Shown in pieces: positions 17,254 through 25,613 of a DNA stretch of 64,000 nucleotides; positions within the stretch are counted from its first letter, which is position 1, and every line of letters starts with the position of its first letter. The notes under the pieces were generated by a model, which was given only the letters and a program-made list of their open reading frames with translations, searched no databases and was not told where the DNA came from. Origin of the DNA: Curtobacterium sp. MCBD17_013 (GTDB taxonomy: Bacteria > Actinomycetota > Actinomycetes > Actinomycetales > Microbacteriaceae); contig NZ_QKTU01000001.1 in assembly GCF_003234565.1 (NCBI RefSeq), positions 124,001-188,000 on the forward strand, given 5' to 3'. The position numbers and the translations under genes are program-made.

Positions 17254-17311
17254 CGAGATCGCAGTCGTTGCCGCTTCGATCCCCATTAAAGCGACACCGG
17301 CTGCGATCTCG
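17254..17311. repeat. Palindromic intergenic repeat, copy A
   Basis: Left arm 17254-17276 begins CGAGATCGCAG and ends CGCTT; right arm 17289-17311 begins AAGCGACACC and ends CTGCGATCTCG. The arms pair over 23 positions with a few mismatches around a 12-base AT-richer loop. It lies in the divergent region between the GT4 gene and the G5 lipoprotein gene and is nearly the same as copy B at 18097-18154. Confidence 0.8.
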
Positions 17312-17390
17312 TGACCCTCGTACGGGGGGTGGTTGTCCCCCTTTCGTGGGACGACACTTGTCCCGCGCGATGACGAGCATGGGGGTGGCG

Positions 17391-18020
17391 ATGTCCTGGA
17401 AGACGATGTCCCGACGGGTGAGGGCGACCGTCGCGACGGCCGGAGCAGCGGTCCTGCTGGTGGTCGGTGCGGGGTGTGCTGCAGCGACGTCCGAGCCGCA
17501 CGCCGTCGCATCCTCGACAGCGTCCACCGTGCAGCACGAGCACGAGCACGAGCACGAGCGCGAACACCGGGTCGCTTCCTCGAGCCCGACGCCGACTCCG
17601 ATCGTCACGACGAAGCTCGTCACCACGACCGCGGCGATCCCGTTCGCTTCGACGACGCTCGACGACGCGACTCGGGCCAAGGGCACCTCGGTGATCACGA
17701 CCACGGGCGTCAACGGAGTCCGGACCACGACCTACCGCGTCACGTACACGGACGGCGTCGAGACCGGGCGCGCAGCGGTCAGCCAGGTCGTGACGACACC
17801 GCCCGTGACGCAGGTGACCTCCGTGGGCACGTACGTCGCACCGGCACCGGCACCGGCACCGGCGCCCGCCCCGGCGCAGAGCGCGGTCATCACTCCGGGT
17901 GCCTACTGCTCGTCGAGTCAGGTCGGTCAGGTCGCTCAGTCGGCCTCCGGGACGTCGTACCGGTGCGGCGGCCACGGTGCGGACGCTCGAGGTGACTACC
18001 ACTGGAACACCATCCCCTGA
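17391..18020 (+). CDS. G5-domain lipoprotein with C-terminal YHW domain
   Basis: An exported 209-residue protein. Signal peptide and lipobox (LLVVGAGC) are followed by a His/Glu stretch (HEHEHEHEREHR), a G5 domain (TTKLVTTTAAIPFAST onward to YTDGVETGR and QVVTTPPVTQVTSVGT), an Ala-Pro linker and a small Cys-containing end (AYCSSSQVGQ, then YRCGGHGADARGDYHW) resembling the DUF3761-type excalibur-like modules. G5 domains bind cell-wall glycans or zinc in other families; the His-rich stretch could bind metal (inference). Starts at 17370, 17379, 17391 and 17406 are all in frame; 17391 follows GGGGG, 17406 fits the signal peptide best. The gene is flanked by two copies of the same palindromic repeat. 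Confidence 0.75.
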   Translation: MSWKTMSRRVRATVATAGAAVLLVVGAGCAAATSEPHAVASSTASTVQHEHEHEHEREHRVASSSPTPTPIVTTKLVTTTAAIPFASTTLDDATRAKGTSVITTTGVNGVRTTTYRVTYTDGVETGRAAVSQVVTTPPVTQVTSVGTYVAPAPAPAPAPAPAQSAVITPGAYCSSSQVGQVAQSASGTSYRCGGHGADARGDYHWNTIP

Positions 18021-18096
18021 CGCCGCCCAGTCAACGGGGCCGGACTGCCAGACAGGCGGTCGGGCCGCTCCGGAGCCACCCGCCTCCGGAGCCCAC

Positions 18097-18154
18097 GGAG
18101 GTCGCGGTCGTTGCCGCTTCGACCGGACCCGGAGCGACACCTTCTGCGATCTCG
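18097..18154. repeat. Palindromic intergenic repeat, copy B
   Basis: Left arm 18097-18120 contains GTCGTTGCCGCTTC exactly as in copy A; right arm 18131-18154 contains GCGACACC and CTGCGATCTCG. The arms are imperfect complements. It sits between convergent genes (G5 lipoprotein and VOC-like gene) and may also serve as a terminator for both. Confidence 0.75.
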
Positions 18155-18214
18155 CGGGAGGACCGAGCGGACGCGGGGCAGGGCGAGCGGGCCGCGGTCG
18201 GCCTGGGGCTGGGC

Positions 18215-18919
18215 TCAGTCCTGACGCGAGTACCCGTGGAGGTCCTCCTGGGCTCCGTTGACCCACAGTCGCCAGCCGTCGGGCGTGGTCACGAGGACGG
18301 TCCGGTTGTACGCCTCGTCGACCACGTCCGCCTCGTACCCGCCGGCGCGGAGACGTGCGGCGAGTGCGTCGAGGTCGCCGTGGTGCTCGAACGACAGCTC
18401 GGTGCGGCCGTCCTCCCCGAGGTGCAGGGCCGCGAGGCCGCCGTCGTCCGCGGTGAAGTCCGCCCATCCGCCGCCGTCGGCCGCGATCCGGGGTCGGAGG
18501 CCCACCGCACGGAACACGCGTGCGGCGTCCGCGACCGACGACGCGTACCGGATGGGCATGACGCTGCTCGCACCGCCGGCGGCTGCACGGTCCGCGGTGG
18601 TGATGGTGACGGGAGCACCGGCGACGTCGACGGCGAGCATCTCGCCGCCGTCGGCGAGCGTGGTGGTCCGGACCGCGACTCCGGTGCCCTCGAGCGAGCG
18701 CCGCACTGCCGGGAGGTCCGCCACCAGCACCTGCAGATCGACCCGTCCGTCGTCGACCGCTCCGGCATCGACGCCGCGGATGGCGAGGACCCCGTCGCCG
18801 TCGAACTCCGTCCAGTCGTCGTCGGCAGGGGCATCGTGCCGTCGGAGCCCGAGCGCCGTCGCGAGGTCGTGCCACGCGGCGGGGTGGGCGGTGTCCAGGA
18901 TGCTGCGGATGGTGGTCAT
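18215..18919 (-). CDS. VOC-superfamily-like protein, two half-domains
   Basis: A 234-residue cytoplasmic protein made of two related halves of about 110 residues, each with the beta-alpha-beta-beta-beta shape of glyoxalase/VOC modules (first half: HDLATALGLRRHDAP, TEFDGDGVLAIRGV, VDLQVLVADLPAVRRSLEG; second half: VADAARVFRAVGLRPRIAAD, ALHLGEDGRTELSFEHHGDL, LDALAARLRAGGYEADVV, LVTTPDGWRLWVNG). A full set of metal ligands is not obvious, so it may bind a ligand rather than catalyse. Its ATG overlaps the stop of the upstream ribbon-helix-helix gene (ATGA), so the pair is one unit. The partner suggests a regulatory or resistance context (inference). Confidence 0.7.
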   Translation of the reverse strand: MTTIRSILDTAHPAAWHDLATALGLRRHDAPADDDWTEFDGDGVLAIRGVDAGAVDDGRVDLQVLVADLPAVRRSLEGTGVAVRTTTLADGGEMLAVDVAGAPVTITTADRAAAGGASSVMPIRYASSVADAARVFRAVGLRPRIAADGGGWADFTADDGGLAALHLGEDGRTELSFEHHGDLDALAARLRAGGYEADVVDEAYNRTVLVTTPDGWRLWVNGAQEDLHGYSRQD

Positions 18920-19095
18920 GGCCGTTCCCCCTCCGTCGGGGCGGCCTCAGCACCCGACAGGTACGTGGACATCACGTGTTCGACGAGCGACGAGAGCGAG
19001 ACCCCCTCGTCGATGGCGCGGTGCTTGAGCTCGCGGACGAGTTCGGCCGGCAGGTACACGTTGAACTGCACCTTGCTGCCGTTACTGGCTACCAT
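18916..19095 (-). CDS. Ribbon-helix-helix (CopG/Arc-type) DNA-binding protein, 59 aa
   Basis: A small gene. The product begins MVASNGSKVQFNVYLPAEL and continues VRELKHRAIDEGVSLSSLVE, the strand-helix-helix pattern of CopG/Arc regulators (strand VQFNVYLP, helix ELVRELKHRAIDEG, helix SLSSLVEHVMSTYL). It ends in an acidic Ala/Glu tail. RHH proteins bind operators as dimers and are often antitoxins or autorepressors. The minus-strand sequence TAGATT ends 6 bases before the ATG, so the message is probably leaderless. The downstream partner, overlapping by ATGA, is the VOC-like protein rather than a recognisable toxin. Confidence 0.85.
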   Translation of the reverse strand: MVASNGSKVQFNVYLPAELVRELKHRAIDEGVSLSSLVEHVMSTYLSGAEAAPTEGERP

Positions 19096-19101
19096 GCTAG
19101 C

Positions 19102-19107
19102 AATCTA
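19102..19107 (-). promoter_or_regulatory. Leaderless-type -10 box of the RHH gene
   Basis: On the minus strand TAGATT is followed by 6 bases (GCTAGC, itself palindromic) and then the ATG at 19095. The region is AT-richer than its surroundings. Confidence 0.6.
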
Positions 19108-19276
19108 GACCGAGACGACCCGGGTGTCCATGGTGGTGTCCATGGTGCCGGTCGGGCGACGGCGACCGAGGCCCGCCGGGCGCCGGCCCCCCCGACTCGA
19201 TGGAAGCGGTCTGGACGGGCGGGACCGGACCGACGCCGGTGTGCGGGGCGGTGCCGCGCCTCCCGGTCGGCCGGCG

Positions 19277-19282
19277 TAGGTT
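19277..19282 (+). promoter_or_regulatory. Leaderless-type -10 box of the LigD-like polymerase gene
   Basis: TAGGTT is followed by 6 bases and the ATG at 19289; no Shine-Dalgarno is present. Confidence 0.55.
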
Positions 19283-19288
19283 GCACGG

Positions 19289-20314
19289 ATGGCGAGCAAC
19301 GCGACGATGCTGACGGTGCCCGGACCGGACGGCGACCGCGAGGTCCGGATCTCGAGCCCCGACCGCGTGCTGTGGCCGCAGCTCGGGCTGACGAAGCTCG
19401 ACCTCGCGCACTATCTCGTCGCCGTGGGGGACGCGTTCGTGCGCGCGAACGGGGACCGGCCGGTGTCGCTCCAGCGGTTCCCCGAGGGCGTCGACGGCGA
19501 GCAGTTCTTCTCGAAGAACCCGCCGAAGGGCGCGCCCGACTACGTGCGCGCCGTGACCGTGACCTACCCGAGCGCCCGCGCACACCCGCAGATGATCATC
19601 GACGAGCCCGCCGCGGCGGTGTGGGCGGCGCAGATGAACACCGTCGTGTTCCACCCCTGGGCGTCACGGGCCGAGCGGAGCGACCACCCGGACCAGCTGC
19701 GGATCGACCTCGACCCGCAACCGGGCACCGACTTCCACGACGCCGTCCCCGCCGCGCTCGAGCTGCGGAAGGTCCTCGACGAAGCGGGGTTGACCGCGTG
19801 GATCAAGACCTCGGGGAACCGCGGCCTGCACGTGTACGCGCCGATCGAGCCCGAATGGGAGTTCCTCGACGTGCGGCACGCGGTGATCGCCGCCGCCCGC
19901 GAACTCGAACGTCGGATGCCGGAGCAGGTGACGACCGCGTGGTGGAAGGAAGAGCGCGGCGAGCGGATCTTCGTCGACTTCAACCAGGCGAACCGGGATC
20001 GGACGATCGCCGGTGCCTACAGCCCCCGAGCACTCCCGCACGCGTCCGTCTCGACCCCGCTCCGATGGGAGGAACTGTCGGAGACCGACCCGCGGACACA
20101 CACGGTGCGTACGATCCCGGAGCGACTCCGCGCCGTCGGTGACCCGTGGGAGGACATGCACGCGCAGCCCGCCCGCATCGACGCGTTGCTGGCATGGTGG
20201 GAGCGGGACCTCGCTGCCGGTCTGGGCGAGATGCCGTTCCCGCCCGACTACCCGAAGATGCCGGGGGAGCCGCCCCGCGTCCAGCCGTCGCGGGCGCGCA
20301 AGCAGCAGGCCTGA
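19289..20314 (+). CDS. LigD-type primase-polymerase domain protein
   Basis: A free-standing 341-residue polymerase domain of the LigD/archaeo-eukaryotic primase family, which in bacterial non-homologous end joining fills gaps with ribonucleotides. Seen: SSPDRVLWPQLGLTKLDLAHY near the start, VSLQRFPEGVDGEQFFSKN, the catalytic acidic pair in LRIDLDPQPGTDF, KTSGNRGLHVYAPI with the conserved Lys and His, FVDFNQANRDRTIAGAYSPR with the third Asp, and the closing VSTPLRWEEL. All polymerase motifs are intact. The ligase domain is in a separate gene at 22529-23584 on the other strand. No Ku gene is in the window. It is divergent from the RHH gene. Confidence 0.9.
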   Translation: MASNATMLTVPGPDGDREVRISSPDRVLWPQLGLTKLDLAHYLVAVGDAFVRANGDRPVSLQRFPEGVDGEQFFSKNPPKGAPDYVRAVTVTYPSARAHPQMIIDEPAAAVWAAQMNTVVFHPWASRAERSDHPDQLRIDLDPQPGTDFHDAVPAALELRKVLDEAGLTAWIKTSGNRGLHVYAPIEPEWEFLDVRHAVIAAARELERRMPEQVTTAWWKEERGERIFVDFNQANRDRTIAGAYSPRALPHASVSTPLRWEELSETDPRTHTVRTIPERLRAVGDPWEDMHAQPARIDALLAWWERDLAAGLGEMPFPPDYPKMPGEPPRVQPSRARKQQA

Positions 20315-20325
20315 CGCGCCCCGGC

Positions 20326-20414
20326 CGAGATCGCAGAACGCGCCGCGTCTCCGCGCCGAGAATGCAGAACGCGCCGCTGCACCCGGAGGTGAGCGGCGCG
20401 ATGTGCGATCTGGG
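20326..20414. repeat. Palindromic intergenic repeat, copy C (doubled left arm)
   Basis: Two left-arm copies (20326-20347 starting CGAGATCGCAGAACGCGCC, and 20357-20378 starting CGAGAATGCAGAACGCGCC) face one right arm at 20391-20414 (GAGCGGCGCGATGTGCGATC). It lies between the convergent polymerase gene and the micro-operon and is a plausible two-way terminator. Confidence 0.75.
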
Positions 20415-20433
20415 CTGCGGTGCCGATCGGTTC

Positions 20434-20583
20434 CTACAGGCCGAGCGTTGCCTCGTCGCGGGCGGTGCGCCCGTCCTCGGTGCGCTTGGTCTGCGTCGGG
20501 AGGCCCGCGCTCGCCGTGTGGAGGCGGGTCAAGCGCGACCACGTCCCGCGGTGCGCGTCGCTGATGCCGTCGATGCCGTTCAT
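20434..20583 (-). CDS. Micro-operon gene 3, unknown 49-aa protein
   Basis: A short open frame on the minus strand. The product (MNGIDGISDAHRGTWSRLTR, then LHTASAGLPTQTKRTEDGRT and ARDEATLGL) is basic and polar with no membrane segment. The case for a real gene is its ATG, which overlaps the TGA of the gene before it as ATGA, and normal codon use up to a TAG stop just before the palindromic repeat. Family unknown. Confidence 0.6.
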   Translation of the reverse strand: MNGIDGISDAHRGTWSRLTRLHTASAGLPTQTKRTEDGRTARDEATLGL

Positions 20584-20846
20584 GCTGCCATTCCTTCCGT
20601 GCCGAAGAGCGTGGTCATGTGCTCGATGAGGTGCTGCTTCGCGAGGTCGAGCGTCGAGAAGTCCCCGACGTAGCGCCCGAAGGTGTCCATCGCGTAGTGG
20701 TGCGCGCCGTGCTGGTCGATGGTGCCGCCGAAGTACCCGGCGTGCGTCGCGACCCAGAGACCCTCGTCCGCGAGGGCCCAGGTGGTCGTCGGTGCCGGAG
20801 CGGCGGCGCGCTCGATGAGCGGCGTGACGATGGCGGGGGCGTTCAC
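20580..20846 (-). CDS. Micro-operon gene 2, unknown 88-aa protein
   Basis: A small soluble protein. Its core (LADEGLWVATHAGYFGGTID, then QHGAHHYAMDTFGRYVGDFS and TLDLAKQHLIEH) reads as a compact beta-sheet followed by a helix; the aromatic and His content suggests a small ligand-binding or beta-hairpin domain. No export signal is seen. The GTG start overlaps the stop of gene 1 (GTGA) and its stop overlaps the start of gene 3 (ATGA), so all three should be translated together. I recall no named family. Confidence 0.7.
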   Translation of the reverse strand: MNAPAIVTPLIERAAAPAPTTTWALADEGLWVATHAGYFGGTIDQHGAHHYAMDTFGRYVGDFSTLDLAKQHLIEHMTTLFGTEGMAA

Positions 20847-21010
20847 GCGCCGAGCCCGAGGGTGACGAGCGCGAGGCTCGCGACGGTGACGCTGACGATG
20901 CCGGTCACGGTCGCGCTGGCGACGAGTGCGCGCTGGTGCCGCGCCTCCCGGATCTCCGTGAACGGGCTGCGCTGCGCCGTGTGACGGACGGGGAGGAGAT
21001 GCGTGCTCAT
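20843..21010 (-). CDS. Micro-operon gene 1, unknown 55-aa single-span membrane protein
   Basis: The product starts MSTHLLPVRHTAQRSPFTEI, continues REARHQRALVASATVTGIVS and ends VTVASLALVTLGLGA. A charged, basic N-terminus of about 28 residues is followed by one hydrophobic helix reaching the C-terminus, so it is probably a tail-anchored or N-in single-pass protein. It is the first gene of a three-gene unit linked by 4-base overlaps. On the minus strand AGGACCACC precedes the ATG. About 90 bases upstream lies the palindrome TAGTTAGGCGAACTA. Confidence 0.65.
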   Translation of the reverse strand: MSTHLLPVRHTAQRSPFTEIREARHQRALVASATVTGIVSVTVASLALVTLGLGA

Positions 21011-21098
21011 GGTGGTCCTGTTCTCGAAGGGCAGTGCCCAGGAACTCGTTCGGTTCGGAGACTATCTCCGACCTGGAACAACTGTGGCACGGAGTTAC

Positions 21099-21113
21099 TA
21101 GTTCGCCTAACTA
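21099..21113. promoter_or_regulatory. Candidate operator, TAGTT-N5-AACTA
   Basis: TAGTTCGCCTAACTA is an inverted repeat with perfect 5-base arms in an AT-rich island within otherwise very GC-rich DNA, upstream of the micro-operon. The spacing and sequence resemble MarR-type operators. No regulator gene is adjacent. Confidence 0.5.
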
Positions 21114-21285
21114 TGGAGGAGAACTGTGCGGAATTCGGACAGTCGGTTTGTTTCCCCGGCGCCGGGCGACACGGAAGGCACTGATCGGCGTCCTCGACCC
21201 GCTGATCGTCGCATCGCTGGGTGAACCGTGCCCCTCCTCGGGGGGACGGCCGCGTGAACGGGACAGTCCGATCGGGAACCGCGGG

Positions 21286-22524
21286 TCAGGGTGGCCAGGC
21301 GACCCAGAGCGCCCAGATCGCGATCGGCTGGAACGCGATGCCGACGACCAACGTCGCCGTCGCGCGACGCGGTGAGGCGGACAGCGCAGGGGTCCCGAGC
21401 ACCGGGGACAGCGGCAGCAACATGCGGAAGGTGCTCTGCTGCGGCAGGAACACCGCGACGAGGTACGCGACGTACGCGACGACGAACGCCCCGATCCCGA
21501 CGCCGAGTGCACGACTCCGGAACGCCAGACACCAGCCGACGGCGACGAGGAGCAGTGCGACGATCGGCACGCCCCAGCCGCCGACGAGCCGTTCCGCGAA
21601 CAGGAACCACGGCGTCAGCGGGCGGAACACCGCGGCGGCGTCCCCGATGTAGTCCCGCCACCAGGCGGTCTCCGTGGCCACGTAGCCGTCGCCGCGGCCG
21701 GTGACGAGCGTCACGACGACCGGCCACGCGAGTCCTGCCGCCGCGGTCACGAGACCGGACGCGACCACCGCGAGGTGCGTCCGGAGCGGCAGCGGCCGTC
21801 GACGCACGAGTGACGCCACCCACACCGCCGCGAGGGCGGCCGGCACCGCGAGGGCACCGGGGTGCGTGAACGCCGCGGCCACCCCGAACGGCATCGCCAC
21901 GAGCGGCCGGCCCCGGAGCACCGCCAGGAGTGCGGCGAACACGAGCGCGAGGAACAGGGACTCGGCGTACGCGACCTGGAACAGGAACCCGAGCGGTCCG
22001 AACGCGAAGAACAGCGCGCCCCACATCGCCGGACGGCTGCCGAACCGCTCCGCGAGCAGCCGGTGCAGGACGACCGTGGCCGCGCCGCCCGCCACCACCG
22101 ACACGGTCACCGCGGCCGGTGCGTATCCGAGCGAGGTCATCGACATGAGCGCGCGCACCACGGCCGGGTACGCCGGGAGGAACGCCCACACGCTCTTCTG
22201 CACCGCACCGCCCGTCACGGGCAGGTCCGACGGGTAGCCGTGCAGGGCGATCCGCCGGTACCAGGCGCCGTCCCAGGCCGTGAGGAACCCGCCGAACCCG
22301 CCTGGAGCCCGGAGGGTCGCGTGTGCGTCGTGGACGCCGCCGCTCACGATCCAGGCGGTGAGCAGCAGGCCGGTCGCGAGCACCCGCGACACCGCGTAGC
22401 CGCCGAGCACGACGAGGGTCGCCGCGCCCGGACGCGGGATCGTGAGCCGTCCGGGCGCGCGGTCGGACCAGAGGCCGTCGCGGCCACGCGGTCGTCCCCG
22501 CTCGACGAGGTCCCAGGCACCCAC
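21286..22524 (-). CDS. PIG-V-like mannosyltransferase, polytopic membrane protein
   Basis: A 412-residue integral membrane protein with about ten hydrophobic helices (for example LVVLGGYAVSRVLATGLLL, AVTVSVVAGGAATVVLHRLL, LALVFAALLAVLRGR). The N-terminal loop FLTAWDGAWYRRIALHGYPS carries the acidic W-D motif that GT-C mannosyltransferases of the PIG-V family use near the first membrane span. Such enzymes take mannose from a polyprenyl-phosphate donor and add it to glycans or proteins on the outer membrane face. I placed the start at GTG 22524, 5 bases after the ligase stop; upstream in-frame sequence belongs to the ligase region in another frame. Acceptor unknown. Confidence 0.75.
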   Translation of the reverse strand: MGAWDLVERGRPRGRDGLWSDRAPGRLTIPRPGAATLVVLGGYAVSRVLATGLLLTAWIVSGGVHDAHATLRAPGGFGGFLTAWDGAWYRRIALHGYPSDLPVTGGAVQKSVWAFLPAYPAVVRALMSMTSLGYAPAAVTVSVVAGGAATVVLHRLLAERFGSRPAMWGALFFAFGPLGFLFQVAYAESLFLALVFAALLAVLRGRPLVAMPFGVAAAFTHPGALAVPAALAAVWVASLVRRRPLPLRTHLAVVASGLVTAAAGLAWPVVVTLVTGRGDGYVATETAWWRDYIGDAAAVFRPLTPWFLFAERLVGGWGVPIVALLLVAVGWCLAFRSRALGVGIGAFVVAYVAYLVAVFLPQQSTFRMLLPLSPVLGTPALSASPRRATATLVVGIAFQPIAIWALWVAWPP

Positions 22525-22528
22525 GGGA

Positions 22529-23584
22529 TCAGCGCAGCACGCTGCTGAGGTCGTAGGCGATCGGCTGCTCGAGCTGCTCGAAGGTGCAGGAGCGCGCGTT
22601 CCGGTCGGGCCGCCACCGGTCGAACTGCACCGTGTGGCGGAACCGGTCGCCCTCCATCTGGTCGTACCGCACCTCGACGACGCGCTCCGGCTCGAGCTCG
22701 ACGAACGAGGTGTCGCGACCCGAGGCGAACCGGCTGCGTTCGGTGGCGCCGGTGACGGGCCTCCCGTCCGCGTCCCGCCGGACCAGTGGGTCCAGCTCGG
22801 TGACGAGTTCCCGCCGTCGGGCGTCCGAGAAGGCGGAGACGCCGCCGACCATGCGCAGCTCGCCGCCCGCGTCGTACAGGCCGAGCAGCAGGGACCCCAC
22901 GCCCTCGCCCGACTTGTGGACGCGGTAGCCGACCACGACGACGTCGGCGGTGCGGTGGTGCTTCGCCTTGAGCATCGTGCGCTTGTTCGGCGCGTACGGC
23001 CCGGCGAGGGGCTTCGCGACGACACCGTCGAGTCCCGCCCCCTCGAACTCGACCAGCCAGCGGCGGGCTTCCTCGATGTCGAGCGTGCGCTGGGACACGA
23101 ACAGCGGGTCCTCGAACGCGCGACCGAGCTCCTCGAGTGCGACGCGGCGCTCGGCGAACGGCAGGTCCCGCAGGTCCCGGTCCTCGAACGCGAGCAGGTC
23201 GAACGCCACGAAGGCAGCGGGGGTCTCGACCGAGAGCTTCCGGATCCGGGACGCGGCGGGGTGGATCCGCTGCGTCAGGGCGTCCCAGTCCAGCCGCTCC
23301 GCGCCCGGTTCGCCGGTCCGCACGACGATCTCGCCGTCGAGCACGCACGGCCCCGGCAGCTGGTCGCGGAACACCGCCACGAGCTCCGGGAAGTACCGGG
23401 TGAGCGTCTTCGACCCGCGGCTGCCGATCTCGACGTCCGTGCCGTCGTGGTAGACGATCCCGCGGAAGCCGTCCCACTTCGGCTCGTAGCTGAGGCCCCC
23501 GGGCACGGCGTCCGCGGCGGGGACGTCCGGGACGGCCTTGGCGAGCATCGGGGCGACGGGGTCCGCGGCGGTGGGGAGGGCCAT
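22529..23584 (-). CDS. ATP-dependent DNA ligase (LigC/LigD ligase-domain type)
   Basis: A 351-residue ATP-dependent ligase. The adenylation motif KWDGFR puts the nucleophilic Lys at residue 36; motif III (FVAFDLLAFEDRDL), motif IV (GLDGVVAKP) and motif V (TMLKAKHHRTADVVVVGY) follow, then the OB-fold domain (SLLLGLYDAGGELRMVGGV) and VEVRYDQMEGDRFRHTVQFDRW. This is the size of LigC enzymes, which serve in gap filling and end joining beside a stand-alone polymerase such as the one at 19289. The ATG at 23584 (MALPTAADPVAPMLAK) is preferred over an upstream TTG. It forms a short unit with the mannosyltransferase gene, 4 bases apart. Confidence 0.92.
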   Translation of the reverse strand: MALPTAADPVAPMLAKAVPDVPAADAVPGGLSYEPKWDGFRGIVYHDGTDVEIGSRGSKTLTRYFPELVAVFRDQLPGPCVLDGEIVVRTGEPGAERLDWDALTQRIHPAASRIRKLSVETPAAFVAFDLLAFEDRDLRDLPFAERRVALEELGRAFEDPLFVSQRTLDIEEARRWLVEFEGAGLDGVVAKPLAGPYAPNKRTMLKAKHHRTADVVVVGYRVHKSGEGVGSLLLGLYDAGGELRMVGGVSAFSDARRRELVTELDPLVRRDADGRPVTGATERSRFASGRDTSFVELEPERVVEVRYDQMEGDRFRHTVQFDRWRPDRNARSCTFEQLEQPIAYDLSSVLR

Positions 23585-23616
23585 CGACCCATCCAACGCC
23601 CCGCGGCCGGGAGGCT

Positions 23617-23685
23617 GCCGTCAGCGTCGACGGGCGTCGACGGGGCTGACGGCCGTCGACGGCGCTGACGGCCGCGGCGGCGCCG

Positions 23686-23689
<4 letters not shown>
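23617..23689. repeat. Cluster of GCCGTCAGC / GCTGACGGC inverted repeats
   Basis: GCCGTCAGC at 23617-23625 pairs with GCTGACGGC at 23645-23653. A second GCTGACGGC at 23664-23672 pairs with GCCGTCAG at 23682-23689, which runs into the stop of the acyl-CoA synthetase gene. GTCGACGG is repeated between. It is a likely terminator after that gene. Confidence 0.55.
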
Positions 23690-25371
<1,682 letters not shown>

Positions 25372-25517
25372 CGTGCTCCTGTTCCAACGTGGTGCCGCTG
25401 CTGGTTCGGAGACGGGTCGGGTCCGGATCGGGTTCGCACGGGACGCTCGGTCGTGGTCCGGCTCATCTTCGGCCGCTCGTCAGGCTAACAGCAGGGTGCG
25501 CCAATGTCCGACGGCCC

Positions 25518-25523
25518 TAGACT
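25518..25523 (+). promoter_or_regulatory. Candidate -10 box of the thiamine operon
   Basis: TAGACT lies 7 bases before the first base of the riboswitch P1 stem, so transcription would start with the aptamer. Confidence 0.55.
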
Positions 25524-25530
25524 CGCCTGC

Positions 25531-25609
25531 GACGCGGGGTGCCTCCATCGAGCGAGGCTGAGAACAGACCCGTCGAACCTGATCTGGTTAGTACTAGCGA
25601 AGGGACGTC
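25531..25609 (+). promoter_or_regulatory. TPP riboswitch (THI element)
   Basis: The conserved THI core is complete: GGGGTGCC near the 5' end, CTGAGA at 25558-25563, ACCTGATCTGGTTAGTAC, then TAGCGAAGGGA. The ends GACG (25531-25534) and CGTC (25606-25609) pair to close P1. Thiamine pyrophosphate would bind here. The final GAAGGGA is also the only Shine-Dalgarno for thiM, whose GTG starts 9 bases later, so ligand binding probably hides the ribosome site and stops translation. No separate terminator hairpin is seen between aptamer and gene. Confidence 0.95.
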
Positions 25610-25613
25610 ATCC

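Noticed and set aside
21112-21186. A 24-codon plus-strand open frame starting MEENCAEFGQSV
   Set aside because: Very short, ATG lies at the end of the operator-like palindrome, no domain, and no neighbour on the same strand; cannot be supported.
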